Below, in pieces: positions 55,202-64,000 of a DNA stretch of 64,000 nt. The translations under genes were made by a program, and so were the position numbers. The notes under the pieces were generated by a model. That model saw only the letters and a list, made by a program, of their open reading frames with translations, searched no databases and was not told the origin of the DNA. This DNA is from Thalassomonas actiniarum (GTDB lineage: Bacteria > Pseudomonadota > Gammaproteobacteria > Enterobacterales > Alteromonadaceae), in NCBI RefSeq assembly GCF_000948975.2, contig NZ_CP059735.1, positions 1 through 64,000 on the forward strand, read 5' to 3'. How positions within the stretch are numbered: position 1 is the first letter of the stretch; every line of letters begins with the position of its first letter.

Positions 55202-56679
55202 TGAGCACTGAACAAGAACAAGGTGCAGCACCGGAAGGTGAAGCGCAGGAGCTGAGTTTCCTTGACCGCGCTGTTGCCGCAACCACCCAAACGGCACCGG
55301 ATACCACTAAAGAGCTGATGTCCGTGCTGATGGACCAGGCGTTAGACGGTACCGTTACCTGGGATAAAAACCTGACCAAGACCATAGAAAATGCCATTGC
55401 CGCCATTGACGGTAAACTGTCCAAACAGTTATCCGCCATTATGCAGCAGGATAAATTCCAGAAGCTGGAAGGCAGCTGGCGTGGTCTGAACAAATTAGTG
55501 AAAGAAAGTGAAGTCGGCGCCGATTTAAAAATCAAGATGGCCGACTTTAACCAGGACGATTTACTGGAGCAGTTTGAAGATGCCCCGGCCATCGACCGCA
55601 GTCCGTTATTCAATACCCTGTACCAGCACGAATACGGTACTGCCGGTGGTGAACCTTATGGTTTGCTGCTGGGTGACTATCAGTTTGATGCCAGTGATGA
55701 AAGTGTTTCACTATTGCGTTACATGGGTGAAACGGCAGCGGCCTGTCATGCGCCATTTGTGGCGGCGGCTTCGCCTAACATGTTTGAATTAGACAGTTTT
55801 GATGTCTTTAACGAAGGCAAGCCGGTAGCGCCTGCGTTTGATTCCCCGGCCTATGCTGCCTGGAATTCTTTCCGTGAAAGCGACGATGCCCGTTATGTGT
55901 CTTTGACTTTGCCACAAACCATCGCCCGTTTACCTTACGGTAAAAAAGGCGCTTCGGTAAAATCGTTTGATTTTGAAGAGCTGGACCTGGATGCCGAAGG
56001 TAATCCAAGACCGACCGGCAATGATCAAATCGTCTGGTCAAATGCCGCCTATGCCATGGGACTGAAAATGACCCAGGCCTATACGGCGACCGGCTGGTGT
56101 ACTTCTATCCGTGGCCTGGAAAACGGCGGTAAGGTAGAAGCGCTGGCGAACCTGACCTATAAGTCGGATGCCGGTGATATCCAGCAGCAATGTCCTACCG
56201 AAGTGAACTTAACCGATGAGCGTGAAAAAGAGCTCAGCGATTTAGGTTTCTTACCGTTAGTGCATTACAAAAGTTCAGATTATGCGGTTTTCATCGGTGG
56301 TCAAACGACCCAGAAGCCAAAAACCTATACCGATCCGGATGCCACAGCCAATGCCGCTATTTCGGCGCGCTTGCCGTTTATTATGGCCAGCAGCCGTATT
56401 GCCCATTACCTGAAAATTATGGGGCGCGACAAGCTCGGTTCTAACCTGGAAGCGGCGGATGTTGAACGTGATCTGAATATGTGGATCAGCCAGTTCACCA
56501 ACCCGGGCGCGATTGGTAATGAGCAAAGAGCGAAAACGCCATTGGCGGAATCTGCCATCAAGGTGGTAGAACAGCCGGGTAAACCGGGTGCTTTCTCGGC
56601 CGTGGCCCATTTAAGACCTTGGTTACAGATGGAAGCGTTAACGACCTCTGTACGCATGGTTGCCAAAATACCAGGTTAA
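55201..56679 (+). CDS. tssC: Type VI secretion sheath protein TssC (VipB)
   Basis: TssC is the larger sheath subunit. Family segments include KLEGSWRGLNKLVKESE, HEYGTAGGEPYGLLLGDY, SRFLG-like RYVSLTLPQTIARLPYG and the C-terminal part NMWISQFTNP. Length (492 aa) is normal. It overlaps tssB by one base. A second, divergent TssC-like gene follows 39 bases on. Confidence 0.96.
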   Translation: MSTEQEQGAAPEGEAQELSFLDRAVAATTQTAPDTTKELMSVLMDQALDGTVTWDKNLTKTIENAIAAIDGKLSKQLSAIMQQDKFQKLEGSWRGLNKLVKESEVGADLKIKMADFNQDDLLEQFEDAPAIDRSPLFNTLYQHEYGTAGGEPYGLLLGDYQFDASDESVSLLRYMGETAAACHAPFVAAASPNMFELDSFDVFNEGKPVAPAFDSPAYAAWNSFRESDDARYVSLTLPQTIARLPYGKKGASVKSFDFEELDLDAEGNPRPTGNDQIVWSNAAYAMGLKMTQAYTATGWCTSIRGLENGGKVEALANLTYKSDAGDIQQQCPTEVNLTDEREKELSDLGFLPLVHYKSSDYAVFIGGQTTQKPKTYTDPDATANAAISARLPFIMASSRIAHYLKIMGRDKLGSNLEAADVERDLNMWISQFTNPGAIGNEQRAKTPLAESAIKVVEQPGKPGAFSAVAHLRPWLQMEALTTSVRMVAKIPG

Positions 56680-56718
56680 TCCTGTGACGGGTGGCCTGAC
56701 GGCCACCCGATATCCCTT

Positions 56719-58140
56719 ATGACGATATCTATGAATTGCCTGAAAGAGTTACTGGCCTTAGACAGTAATAAGCCGGAATTTTTGCACCAGGCGACGGCAA
56801 TACTCATTAACACCGCCAGTGATAAGGCCGGTGACAGTCATTGGGATGTTCCAAAATTAACAGCATTGCTGATCAAACTGATCTCTGTGATCGATCAGAA
56901 ATTAAGTGAACAAATGTCGTTAATTTTGCAACATCCGGATTATCAGGATCTGGAAGCGCGCTGGAGCAGTATCAGTAACCTGATCTCAGTGCCTTTTAAT
57001 AAAAACCGCGTCAAAGTCAAATGTCTCGATTATGACTGGAATGTTGTTTCTGCTGACGTCAATCTCTCGCCCGGGCTGAAATACAGCCAGTTATACAACA
57101 AGATAGGCAATAACGAACTCAATACCTTAGGGGGAGAGCCCTTTGGTTTAATGCTGGTGGATCACCAGGTCTCCGCCGAGCTTAATGATTTTTCCGAATA
57201 TGACGATCTTTACACCCTGGAACTGCTCGGCGCCCTGGGACAACATTGTCTGTGCCCGATCATTATGTCGCCGGAAGACAATTTTTTCGGGGAAAGCGAT
57301 GCCAAATGGTTAAGCGATACCCACCGGGTCAACAAGGTCATTAACGGACCGGATTACCTTAGCTGGCAGAAATTGCGCCGGGTCGACTCCAGTCGTTTTC
57401 TTGGGTTAACCTTACCAAAAATGAAAATTCGCGAGCCATATCAAAATCATACCTGCGGCTTTGTTTTTAATGAGGTCATGCCGGAAAATCCCGATCATTA
57501 CGGTTTATGGGGTAATGCCCATTTCGCCTTTGCCGCTACCAGCATCCGCGAGTTTAACCGCATCAGCTGGTTTGGTTTTTTAAAATCCCGCTGGAATGAC
57601 AGGTTGCAGGGGGCCGTGGTGAATATTCCTGAACTGGCGACGCCGCATTGCTGGCAATATCCCGAAGCTAAAACCCGCTTTTTTGGCCATCTGGCGCAGT
57701 TTTATGCCGAGCAGGGCTTTATTCCGCTATCCCATAGCCCGCTGACGGATAAATATTATTTTATGGATAACCATTCGGTGTGGCAGGGACCGGGCAGCAA
57801 CGATGATAAGGTTTTATCTTTGATCCAGACCACGCTGATTTGCTGCCGTGTTGCCCATTATCTGAAAGTTCAGATAAGGGAATTGCTCGGCAGTTTTCTG
57901 TCTGCAACTGAGTGTGAGCAGTACTTGTCAAAATGGCTGAGTAAGTATGTTTCAAATGTTTCTTCAGGCAATGATGAAACCCTGGCGAAATATCCGCTGC
58001 GAAGTGCCAAGGTCAAGGTCAGGGAAGCGAAAACCTCGCCGGGAGAATATGTCTGTGAGGTGTCGCTGCAACCTCAGTATCAGTTTGATATGTTTGCCGG
58101 GCAAATTATGCTGACCACAGATTTGGCGGAGTCTGCCTGA
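56719..58140 (+). CDS. TssC-like second sheath paralogue
   Basis: This 473-aa protein aligns with the whole of TssC (EARWSSISNLI; LNTLGGEPFGLMLVDHQ against GTAGGEPYGLLLGDY; SRFLGLTLPKMKIREPY; C-terminal KWLSKYVSN), but identity is low. It is a divergent paralogue rather than a recent copy. From memory, Rhizobium imp loci also contain two TssC-type proteins, ImpC and ImpD. It might form minor sheath or cap parts or act as a regulator. It overlaps tssE by one base (TGATG), so it belongs to the operon. The ATG at 56719 has no good ribosome site; 56731 is an alternative. Confidence 0.85.
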   Translation: MTISMNCLKELLALDSNKPEFLHQATAILINTASDKAGDSHWDVPKLTALLIKLISVIDQKLSEQMSLILQHPDYQDLEARWSSISNLISVPFNKNRVKVKCLDYDWNVVSADVNLSPGLKYSQLYNKIGNNELNTLGGEPFGLMLVDHQVSAELNDFSEYDDLYTLELLGALGQHCLCPIIMSPEDNFFGESDAKWLSDTHRVNKVINGPDYLSWQKLRRVDSSRFLGLTLPKMKIREPYQNHTCGFVFNEVMPENPDHYGLWGNAHFAFAATSIREFNRISWFGFLKSRWNDRLQGAVVNIPELATPHCWQYPEAKTRFFGHLAQFYAEQGFIPLSHSPLTDKYYFMDNHSVWQGPGSNDDKVLSLIQTTLICCRVAHYLKVQIRELLGSFLSATECEQYLSKWLSKYVSNVSSGNDETLAKYPLRSAKVKVREAKTSPGEYVCEVSLQPQYQFDMFAGQIMLTTDLAESA

Positions 58141-58553
58141 TGGTTTTTATCCGCACCTTTATCAAAGACCACCAGGGGGGCGAAGACAGCCCTTTACTGA
58201 GGTCGATTAAATATAATTTAAAGCAGCTGCTTGAAAGCGAAGCGCCGTTGATGGTGCTGGACCGGGATCTTAAGGCCTGCCAGCATTCTATCCTGGCTTA
58301 TGGGGTCGAGGACATCCAAAGCCTGAATTACCAGCTGGGTAAAGGCATTTTTATTACCCGGATCAAACAGCTGATCCACGATTTTGAACAAAGAATAGAA
58401 AACCTGGAAATCACTATCCTGACCAACGAAGAAAAACAAAATGCCATACGTTTTATCATTGCCGGCGATTTGGTTAACGGCCAGGAATTCCAGCTCAATA
58501 GCCTGCTTAATATCAGTGATTTTAGTATCACGCTGGAGGATGAACTTGTCTGA
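58140..58553 (+). CDS. tssE: Type VI secretion baseplate protein TssE
   Basis: TssE is the gp25-like baseplate wedge subunit on which the sheath polymerises. SIKYNLKQLLES matches the region where the family starts a helix, and SILAYGVEDIQSLN is the gp25-like core (usual form: S-x-L-N-Y-G-L-P-D). Length is 137 aa. It starts on the last base of the tssC2 stop. The gap to tssF is 130 bases and holds a duplicated start segment. Confidence 0.88.
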   Translation: MVFIRTFIKDHQGGEDSPLLRSIKYNLKQLLESEAPLMVLDRDLKACQHSILAYGVEDIQSLNYQLGKGIFITRIKQLIHDFEQRIENLEITILTNEEKQNAIRFIIAGDLVNGQEFQLNSLLNISDFSITLEDELV

Positions 58554-58592
58554 GTTGTTGACACTATCAACAGATAAGCATGGAGAATACAC

Positions 58593-58691
58593 TTGTCTGA
58601 ATCTCTTATAAATCATCGTTATTTGCAAGAGGAATATCCTTATTTGCCAGAGCGAATGAGTATGCCGTGCATGGAGAATCGATTTGTCTGA
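58593..58691 (+). CDS. Possible small protein in the tssE-tssF gap
   Basis: TTG at 58593 with GGAG seven bases upstream opens a frame of 32 residues starting SESLINHRYLQEEYP that stops inside the tssF start region. The same GGAG-N7-TTG-TCTGAA pattern starts tssF at 58684. It may be a remnant of a duplicated tssF start or a leader peptide that couples tssF to upstream translation. There is no evidence that it is made. Confidence 0.3.
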   Translation: MSESLINHRYLQEEYPYLPERMSMPCMENRFV

Positions 58692-60486
58692 ATTGCTAAA
58701 CCGCTATTTCGAACGTGAGTTGGCGCTGGTCAGGCGCTCCGGTGATAAGTTTAAAGCCCGGCATTCGGCTGCGGGCAGCAGTATGCACCTGAATGAAAAG
58801 CGCTATGAAGATCCCAACATCACCCGCCTGCTGGAGTCGGTGGCGCTGTTAAGTGCGAAAAATGAAATGAAGCTGGATCAACAGCTGCCGCATTTATCCA
58901 ATGCCTTGTGCTCGGTCTTATATCCTTCTTTTAACCAGTTATTGCCTTCGGTGATGAGTGTCAGTTTCGACGGCGAAGAAGAATTTGTTGAAAATATTCA
59001 GTTGAAGAAGGGAGAAGCCTTTAGTGTCCGTAATGACAAGGGCCAGCCCTGTCAGTTCCGACTGTGCAATGATACCTTGCTTTCTCCCCTTACTTTGCAA
59101 GAGGTTTCCGCCCGTTTTGCGCCTTTTCCTTTTGATTTGCCTGTGGCCCATGATGCCAATGCCGTGATCCAGTTGACCCTGGAAGCCAATGATGCCGAAG
59201 CTGTGATGGCAGAGCTGGCGCCGGAGAATTTAAGTCTTTATTTACATGGGTTCGGCCAGGGGGCGGCTGGCTTAATTGAATTGCTGCTGTCCCAGTTGAC
59301 CTTGATCTCTGTCTCAGACGAGCACTTTACCGAGATGCAGCTGCTGCCGGTGGAGAGCTTTAAACCCAGGTGCATAGATGAAGACTTTTCGGTATTAACG
59401 CGTCAGGGCAATGAATTTTCCGCCTACCAGATGATGCTGGAGTATTTTAATTACTCGGAAAAAAGGAAATACTTCCATATCCGGGACTTTAAATCAGCCT
59501 GTCAGGGGATCAGCGGTAATAAACTGGTGCTGAACCTGTTTGTCAAAGATATTCCGACGGAATATATCGGCTTGTTTGATACCAGTGTCTTTAAGCTTAA
59601 CACCGCATTAGTGATCAATCAGTTTACCAACCGCGCCGAGCCGATACATTACAACCATAAGCAATTATCCGCACCTCTGGTAGCGGATGCCGTCAACCAT
59701 AACGCCGATATCGATATTATTTCCATCGAGAGCGTTAGCGAAGTAAAACCCGATGGCGAATACCCGCTGCAGCCGTTATTTGCCAAGCGTTATTTTGATG
59801 AAAATAACGGCCTGCTCTGGTTCAGTGAAAGCCATGTGAACGATAAAAAAAAGTTCCAGCATCACCTGGTGCTCAGTTTTGAACAGGCAGCTGCACATCA
59901 GCTGCAAAACGGCCATGAGCACCTGTTAACGGCGCAATTAAACTGCTGTAACGGCCGGGCACCCTGTTCTATCAATGCCGGCAGTGTGATGAAGTTATCC
60001 GGCGCACTGGAGTTGCCGGGTAAACTCATCAGCCATAATATTCCCACCGTGCCTTATTATCCCAATGAATCCCAGGCTATACACTGGAAGCTGGTGGAAC
60101 TGTTAACCACTAATTTCAGCGCACTGATCAACAGCGATAATCCGACGGAGAAACTCAGAAACCTGTTATCGGTTTTCAGCCGCTCTTCCCAGCAGCAGGT
60201 ATTAACCAGTTCGATCCAAAAGGTGTCTTACCAGAAAAAAGTGGCCCGTTTGTATATCGACGGGGTCAATATTTTTACCTCCGGCACTTTAGTGAGCCTG
60301 GATATTTCGGTATTTGACAAGAAAAACTCCATGAATATCTGGCTGTTTACCCATTTGCTCAATCAGTTTTTTGCCGCTTTCTGCAGTTTTGACCGTTTTG
60401 TTGAGCTGGAGGTTAAGCTGTTAACGGGCAAAGGGCCGCGGGTGATCCATTTTGAAAAATATCATGGTAGCGGCCAATGTCTATAG
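58684..60486 (+). CDS. tssF: Type VI secretion baseplate protein TssF
   Basis: TssF is a large baseplate wedge protein that binds TssG and TssE. SELLNRYFERELALVRRSGDKFKARH is the typical opening of the family (LxxYNRELxxLR). Length (600 aa) is normal. The start is TTG at 58684, with GGAG at 58673-58676. It overlaps tssG by ten bases. Confidence 0.94.
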   Translation: MSELLNRYFERELALVRRSGDKFKARHSAAGSSMHLNEKRYEDPNITRLLESVALLSAKNEMKLDQQLPHLSNALCSVLYPSFNQLLPSVMSVSFDGEEEFVENIQLKKGEAFSVRNDKGQPCQFRLCNDTLLSPLTLQEVSARFAPFPFDLPVAHDANAVIQLTLEANDAEAVMAELAPENLSLYLHGFGQGAAGLIELLLSQLTLISVSDEHFTEMQLLPVESFKPRCIDEDFSVLTRQGNEFSAYQMMLEYFNYSEKRKYFHIRDFKSACQGISGNKLVLNLFVKDIPTEYIGLFDTSVFKLNTALVINQFTNRAEPIHYNHKQLSAPLVADAVNHNADIDIISIESVSEVKPDGEYPLQPLFAKRYFDENNGLLWFSESHVNDKKKFQHHLVLSFEQAAAHQLQNGHEHLLTAQLNCCNGRAPCSINAGSVMKLSGALELPGKLISHNIPTVPYYPNESQAIHWKLVELLTTNFSALINSDNPTEKLRNLLSVFSRSSQQQVLTSSIQKVSYQKKVARLYIDGVNIFTSGTLVSLDISVFDKKNSMNIWLFTHLLNQFFAAFCSFDRFVELEVKLLTGKGPRVIHFEKYHGSGQCL

Positions 60487-61463
60487 TGCAGCAGGCGTTA
60501 AGCAGGCCTGAGCAGTTTGATCTGGTGCAGCTTATCCGCATCATCAACCGCTATACCCAAACGGCGCAGCAGCCGTTTGAGCTGGTGCTTGAAGCCGATC
60601 CCATGCCCAACAACCGCTACGCCAGCATCAGTGATTTTAGTGTGTCCGGCAGCCAGGCGAAGATCACCAGCTGTGAAACTTCCCTGAGCTCCGGCAATGC
60701 CGTGGTGCCGGTTTATATCTATGAAGAACTGCTTAAGGCATTTCACAATGAAGAATATGCCTTATATGACTTTCTCAATATTTTTAACGACAGGTATTTC
60801 CACCTTTATGCCCGCACGGTGGAAAAGTCCTATTTACTGCTGACGGAAGAAAGCGATCGTTTTTTTGCCCGCGATCGTCATAATGCCACCCGGCAGCAGG
60901 AGCAATTGGTGGACTGTATTGCCGCCTTAAGCGGGCTACCCGCCGGCGAGCAAACAAAAAAATGGCTCGGCTATGGCCTGATGCTGGGTATGCCGAACCG
61001 CTCCCGCCATCAGTTGCAGCAAGTATTGCAGGATTATTTTGCCTTAACCCTGTCGGTGCGCAGTAAAGCCCTGAGCAAACACCAGTTAACGGAAGAAAGC
61101 TGGACCCGTATCGGCGGCGCCAAACCGCAGAATAACCAGTTGGGGCAGGGGTTCTTATTGGGGCAGAGGTGTTACCTGGCGCAGCAGCGGCTGATCATCA
61201 CCATAGAGCCGGAAAATGCCAATCAACTGGCGCAGTTGTACCAGGATAATCTCTGGTACCTGGAAATGGCGGATATGGCCCGTTGTTATCTGCGGGATAA
61301 AACCGAAATAGAAATTTATTTAAAAGCACCGGATAACTGGTTTAAACGTATGGCCCTGAGTCCTGTACCGGGGGAAAGTGTCCGCTTGGGCATGGGGTTC
61401 CATATAAAAAGTTCACAGCAACACCATGCTGTTGTTTATTTGATTCACCTAGTAAAGGATTAA
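60477..61463 (+). CDS. tssG: Type VI secretion baseplate protein TssG
   Basis: TssG is the partner of TssF in the baseplate wedge. FDLVQLIRIINRYTQ is the family opening (usual form: FFQALRLLER). GQGFLLGQRCY and LRDKTEIEIYL follow in the C-terminal half. Length (328 aa) is typical. The start lies inside tssF, so the two are coupled. tssH follows four bases after the stop. Confidence 0.93.
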   Translation: MSIVQQALSRPEQFDLVQLIRIINRYTQTAQQPFELVLEADPMPNNRYASISDFSVSGSQAKITSCETSLSSGNAVVPVYIYEELLKAFHNEEYALYDFLNIFNDRYFHLYARTVEKSYLLLTEESDRFFARDRHNATRQQEQLVDCIAALSGLPAGEQTKKWLGYGLMLGMPNRSRHQLQQVLQDYFALTLSVRSKALSKHQLTEESWTRIGGAKPQNNQLGQGFLLGQRCYLAQQRLIITIEPENANQLAQLYQDNLWYLEMADMARCYLRDKTEIEIYLKAPDNWFKRMALSPVPGESVRLGMGFHIKSSQQHHAVVYLIHLVKD

Positions 61464-61467
61464 TTTT

Positions 61468-64000
61468 ATGCCACAGGTAAACTTAACCAATTTAATTGCC
61501 AAACTCGATCCTGCCGCTAAGCGGGCATTGGAAATGGCCGCCGGCGATGCCATGAACAGCCACTGTCCGGCGATAGAAATTGAGCATTGGTTAATCCAGT
61601 TAGTCTATAAACCCGACGCCGAGCTGAGCCAGTTCCTCCAGAGCCAGAATATTACCCCGGATCAGCTGGTGGCGGAGTTGTCCGCCAAGCTGGAAAAACT
61701 CAGCAAAGGTTTTGAAGGTCAGCCGACCTTAAGCGGCGATTTAACCGAGTTGGTGAAAAATGCCTGGCTGACGGCCACGGTCGATTTTGGCCATAGCCAG
61801 CTGACGCCTTTGCATCTGTTGTTGGCGAGCCAGCAAAAGAATGATTTCGGTGCGACCATCATGCCGTTAAAAGCCCTGGAAAATTATTCCGAGTCGGCAT
61901 TAAAGGCGCAAATTTCAAAATTAAAAGTGGCCTCGGGCAGCGGCACGGTTGCCGGCCCTGCGACTGCCGGCGCCGTCTCCGGCGATGCCCTGGACAAATA
62001 TACCTCCAACCTAACCGAGCTGGCGCGTAACGGCCAGTTGGATCAGGTACTGGGACGTAACCAGGAAGTACGTACCGCGATTGATATCTTATGCCGCAAG
62101 CGGCAAAACAACCCTATCTTGGTGGGTGAACCCGGGGTCGGTAAAACCGCAGTGGCGGAAGGCCTGGCGATACGCATTGCCTCCGGGGAAGTGCCGGCGG
62201 TGATCCGCGACGTAGAGATTCACAGCCTGGATCTGGGTCTGCTGCAGGCGGGCGCCAGTGTCAAAGGGGAATTTGAAAACCGCCTCAAAGACGTCATCAA
62301 TGAAGTGAAAAACTCGGAAAAGCCGATCATTGTCTTTATTGACGAAGCCCATACCCTGATCGGTGCCGGCGGCGCCGAAGGGCAGAATGATGCCGCCAAC
62401 CTGCTGAAACCGGCGCTGGCCCGCGGCGAGTTCCGCACGGTTGCCGCAACGACCTGGGCGGAATATAAGAAATATTTTGAAAAAGACCCGGCGCTGACCC
62501 GCCGCTTCCAGGTGGTGAAAGTGGAAGAGCCGGGGGCGGAAGACGCCATCCAGATGCTCAGGGGCGTAGCAGAATCGCTGAAAAAACATCATAAGGTCTA
62601 TATCCGCGAATCTGCGGTGGCGGCAGCGGTGAATCTTTCTATCCGTTACCTGCCGGCACGTATGTTGCCGGATAAAGCCATCAGTTTGCTTGATACCAGC
62701 TGTGCCCGTATCGCCCTGACCCAGGGAGCCAAACCCGAGCCGATCGAGTCGCTTGAGCAGCAGCTGATGTACCTGAACAATGAGCTGGAAGTGATGGGAC
62801 GGGAAAATGCCATTTTTGACAATGCCGACTTTGAACTGGAAAAGCTTAAAGACACCATAACCGATACTGAAACTCAGTTAACCGCCTTAAACGAGCGCTG
62901 GCAGAAAGAGCTGGAGCTGGTGGATGAAGTGATCGCACTGCAAGGCGAGGTCAGTGATAATCTTGATAATGACAACCAGGACAGCGAGAAGCATAGCTTG
63001 CTCAACAACAAATTGTCTGCGCTTGAAGCCTTGCAGGCGGGAGAGCCGCTGGTCAATGCCATGGTCGATGATATTACCATCGCCCAGGTGGTTGCCGCCT
63101 GGACCGGCATTCCTGTGGGCAACATGTTACACGATGAAGTGAAGAAGTTGCTGACCATAGAAGACGAACTGCATAAGCGGGTGATCGGCCAAAGCGCCGC
63201 CATCAGCGAGCTGGCCAAGAGCATCCGGATTTCCCGCGCCGGGCTGACCGATAGCCGTAAACCTATCGGCGTCTTCCTGATGTGCGGTCCGAGCGGGGTC
63301 GGTAAAACCGAAACCGCGGTTGCTCTGACCGATTTATTGTACGGCGGCAGCAATGATATGACCGTCATCAATATGACGGAATTCAAGGAAGAGCATAAGA
63401 TTTCCATGCTGTTAGGGGCGCCGGCGGGTTATGTCGGTTTCGGTAAGGGCGGGGTACTGACCGAAGCGGTCAGGCGTAATCCTTATTCTGTGTTGCTGCT
63501 TGATGAAATGGAAAAGGCCCATCCGGGTGTACATGATCTTTTTTATCAGATCTTTGATAAGGGCAGCATCCAGGACAGTGAAGGCCGCAGCGTCGATTTT
63601 CGCAATACCATTATTATCATGACCTCCAATGCTGCCGACCAGGCCATTTGCGATGTCTGCGACCAGGAACCTGAACGCTTGCCTAACGAAGAGCTGGTCA
63701 CCCGGATACGTCCGGCGTTGCAGCAGTACTTTAAACCGGCGTTCCTTGGCCGTGCCACTGTGGTGCCTTATTATCCGCTGAATAACGAAGAGTTAAGCAA
63801 AATTTGTGATATCGCCCTTAACCGCATCCGCAAAAAACTGGCGGAGCAATATAAGGCGAGCTTCAGCTATGACGAAAATTTTGTGCAATATGTCATCAGC
63901 AAAAACAGCGATCCGACTACCGGAGCCCGGGGTATAGAGCAAATTATCAACCGCTCGCTGATGCCGCGCCTGGCGGAGCAGTGCATTACCTTGCTCAGTG
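61468..64000 (+). CDS. tssH: Type VI secretion ATPase TssH (ClpV), partial
   Basis: ClpV is the hexameric AAA+ unfoldase that takes apart the contracted TssB/TssC sheath. It has a Clp N-domain (about residues 1-150) with two repeats, a first AAA+ domain with Walker A GEPGVGKTA (residues 220-228) and Walker B VIFIDEAHT-like IVFIDEAHTLIG, a middle coiled region (about 430-530), and a second AAA+ domain with GPSGVGKTE (about 607) and LLLDEMEKAHP. AAAGGA precedes the ATG. About 844 residues are seen and the frame is open at the window end, so only the last C-terminal part is missing. Confidence 0.96.
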   Translation, partial: MPQVNLTNLIAKLDPAAKRALEMAAGDAMNSHCPAIEIEHWLIQLVYKPDAELSQFLQSQNITPDQLVAELSAKLEKLSKGFEGQPTLSGDLTELVKNAWLTATVDFGHSQLTPLHLLLASQQKNDFGATIMPLKALENYSESALKAQISKLKVASGSGTVAGPATAGAVSGDALDKYTSNLTELARNGQLDQVLGRNQEVRTAIDILCRKRQNNPILVGEPGVGKTAVAEGLAIRIASGEVPAVIRDVEIHSLDLGLLQAGASVKGEFENRLKDVINEVKNSEKPIIVFIDEAHTLIGAGGAEGQNDAANLLKPALARGEFRTVAATTWAEYKKYFEKDPALTRRFQVVKVEEPGAEDAIQMLRGVAESLKKHHKVYIRESAVAAAVNLSIRYLPARMLPDKAISLLDTSCARIALTQGAKPEPIESLEQQLMYLNNELEVMGRENAIFDNADFELEKLKDTITDTETQLTALNERWQKELELVDEVIALQGEVSDNLDNDNQDSEKHSLLNNKLSALEALQAGEPLVNAMVDDITIAQVVAAWTGIPVGNMLHDEVKKLLTIEDELHKRVIGQSAAISELAKSIRISRAGLTDSRKPIGVFLMCGPSGVGKTETAVALTDLLYGGSNDMTVINMTEFKEEHKISMLLGAPAGYVGFGKGGVLTEAVRRNPYSVLLLDEMEKAHPGVHDLFYQIFDKGSIQDSEGRSVDFRNTIIIMTSNAADQAICDVCDQEPERLPNEELVTRIRPALQQYFKPAFLGRATVVPYYPLNNEELSKICDIALNRIRKKLAEQYKASFSYDENFVQYVISKNSDPTTGARGIEQIINRSLMPRLAEQCITLLS

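Noticed and set aside
62089-63407. Long minus-strand frames inside tssH
   Set aside because: They are shadows of the GC-biased third codon positions of the ClpV gene; the plus-strand protein has all AAA+ motifs.

Overview
The window reads as the origin-proximal part of a gammaproteobacterial chromosome, most likely order Alteromonadales, family Colwelliaceae (Thalassomonas/Colwellia-like). This rests on the dnaA-dnaN-recF-gyrB block at base 1, the rRNA sequences, the pepQ-yigZ-trkH and def-fmt-rsmB-trkA gene orders, and an intergenic repeat with TACCAATT ends that I remember from marine Alteromonadales. The genus is inferred from memory; no database was searched. Because base 1 is a dnaA start codon, the record was probably rotated to dnaA.

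1-9.6 kb: dnaA, dnaN, recF, gyrB (replication start, clamp, repair, gyrase), glyQ-glyS and tusA. recF carries one exact and one near-exact parS site. 9.9-15.4 kb: slt, pepQ, yigZ, trkH. 15.4-19.8 kb, minus strand: def-fmt-rsmB-trkA, convergent with trkH. 19.9-25.4 kb: a LysM protein, dprA, smg, a topoisomerase-type zinc-finger protein, purE, tsaC, hemF. 25.4-30 kb: yejM (minus strand, envelope and LPS control), ompW, aroE, a DUF1488 protein, a gamma-carbonic-anhydrase-like yrdA, and a parS-like site.

30.2-46.8 kb: two rRNA operons in the same orientation, nearly identical, each with two strong promoters. The first has no spacer tRNA. The second carries tRNA-Ala, a degenerate tRNA-Ile-like copy and an intact tRNA-Ile in its spacer, and tRNA-Tyr after its 5S gene. 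The roughly 5.2 kb between the operons holds a SymE-like toxin gene, with a possible antisense promoter over its start, and two paralogous secreted M4 (thermolysin-type) metalloproteases. One of the proteases has two PPC domains.

46.9-52.4 kb: a MITE-like repeat touching the stop codon of a response regulator with TPR repeats, a LysR regulator, an unrecognised protein whose stop codon overlaps that of the LysR gene, and an RhlE-type RNA helicase.

52.7-64.0 kb: a type VI secretion operon, tssA-hcp-tssB-tssC-tssC2-tssE-tssF-tssG-tssH, running off the window. It encodes the contractile sheath (TssB/TssC), the inner tube (Hcp), baseplate parts (TssE/F/G), the TssA assembly factor and the ClpV recycling ATPase. 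The membrane complex (TssJLM), TssK and VgrG are not in the window. Unusual here are a second, divergent TssC paralogue and a duplicated translation-initiation segment before tssF.
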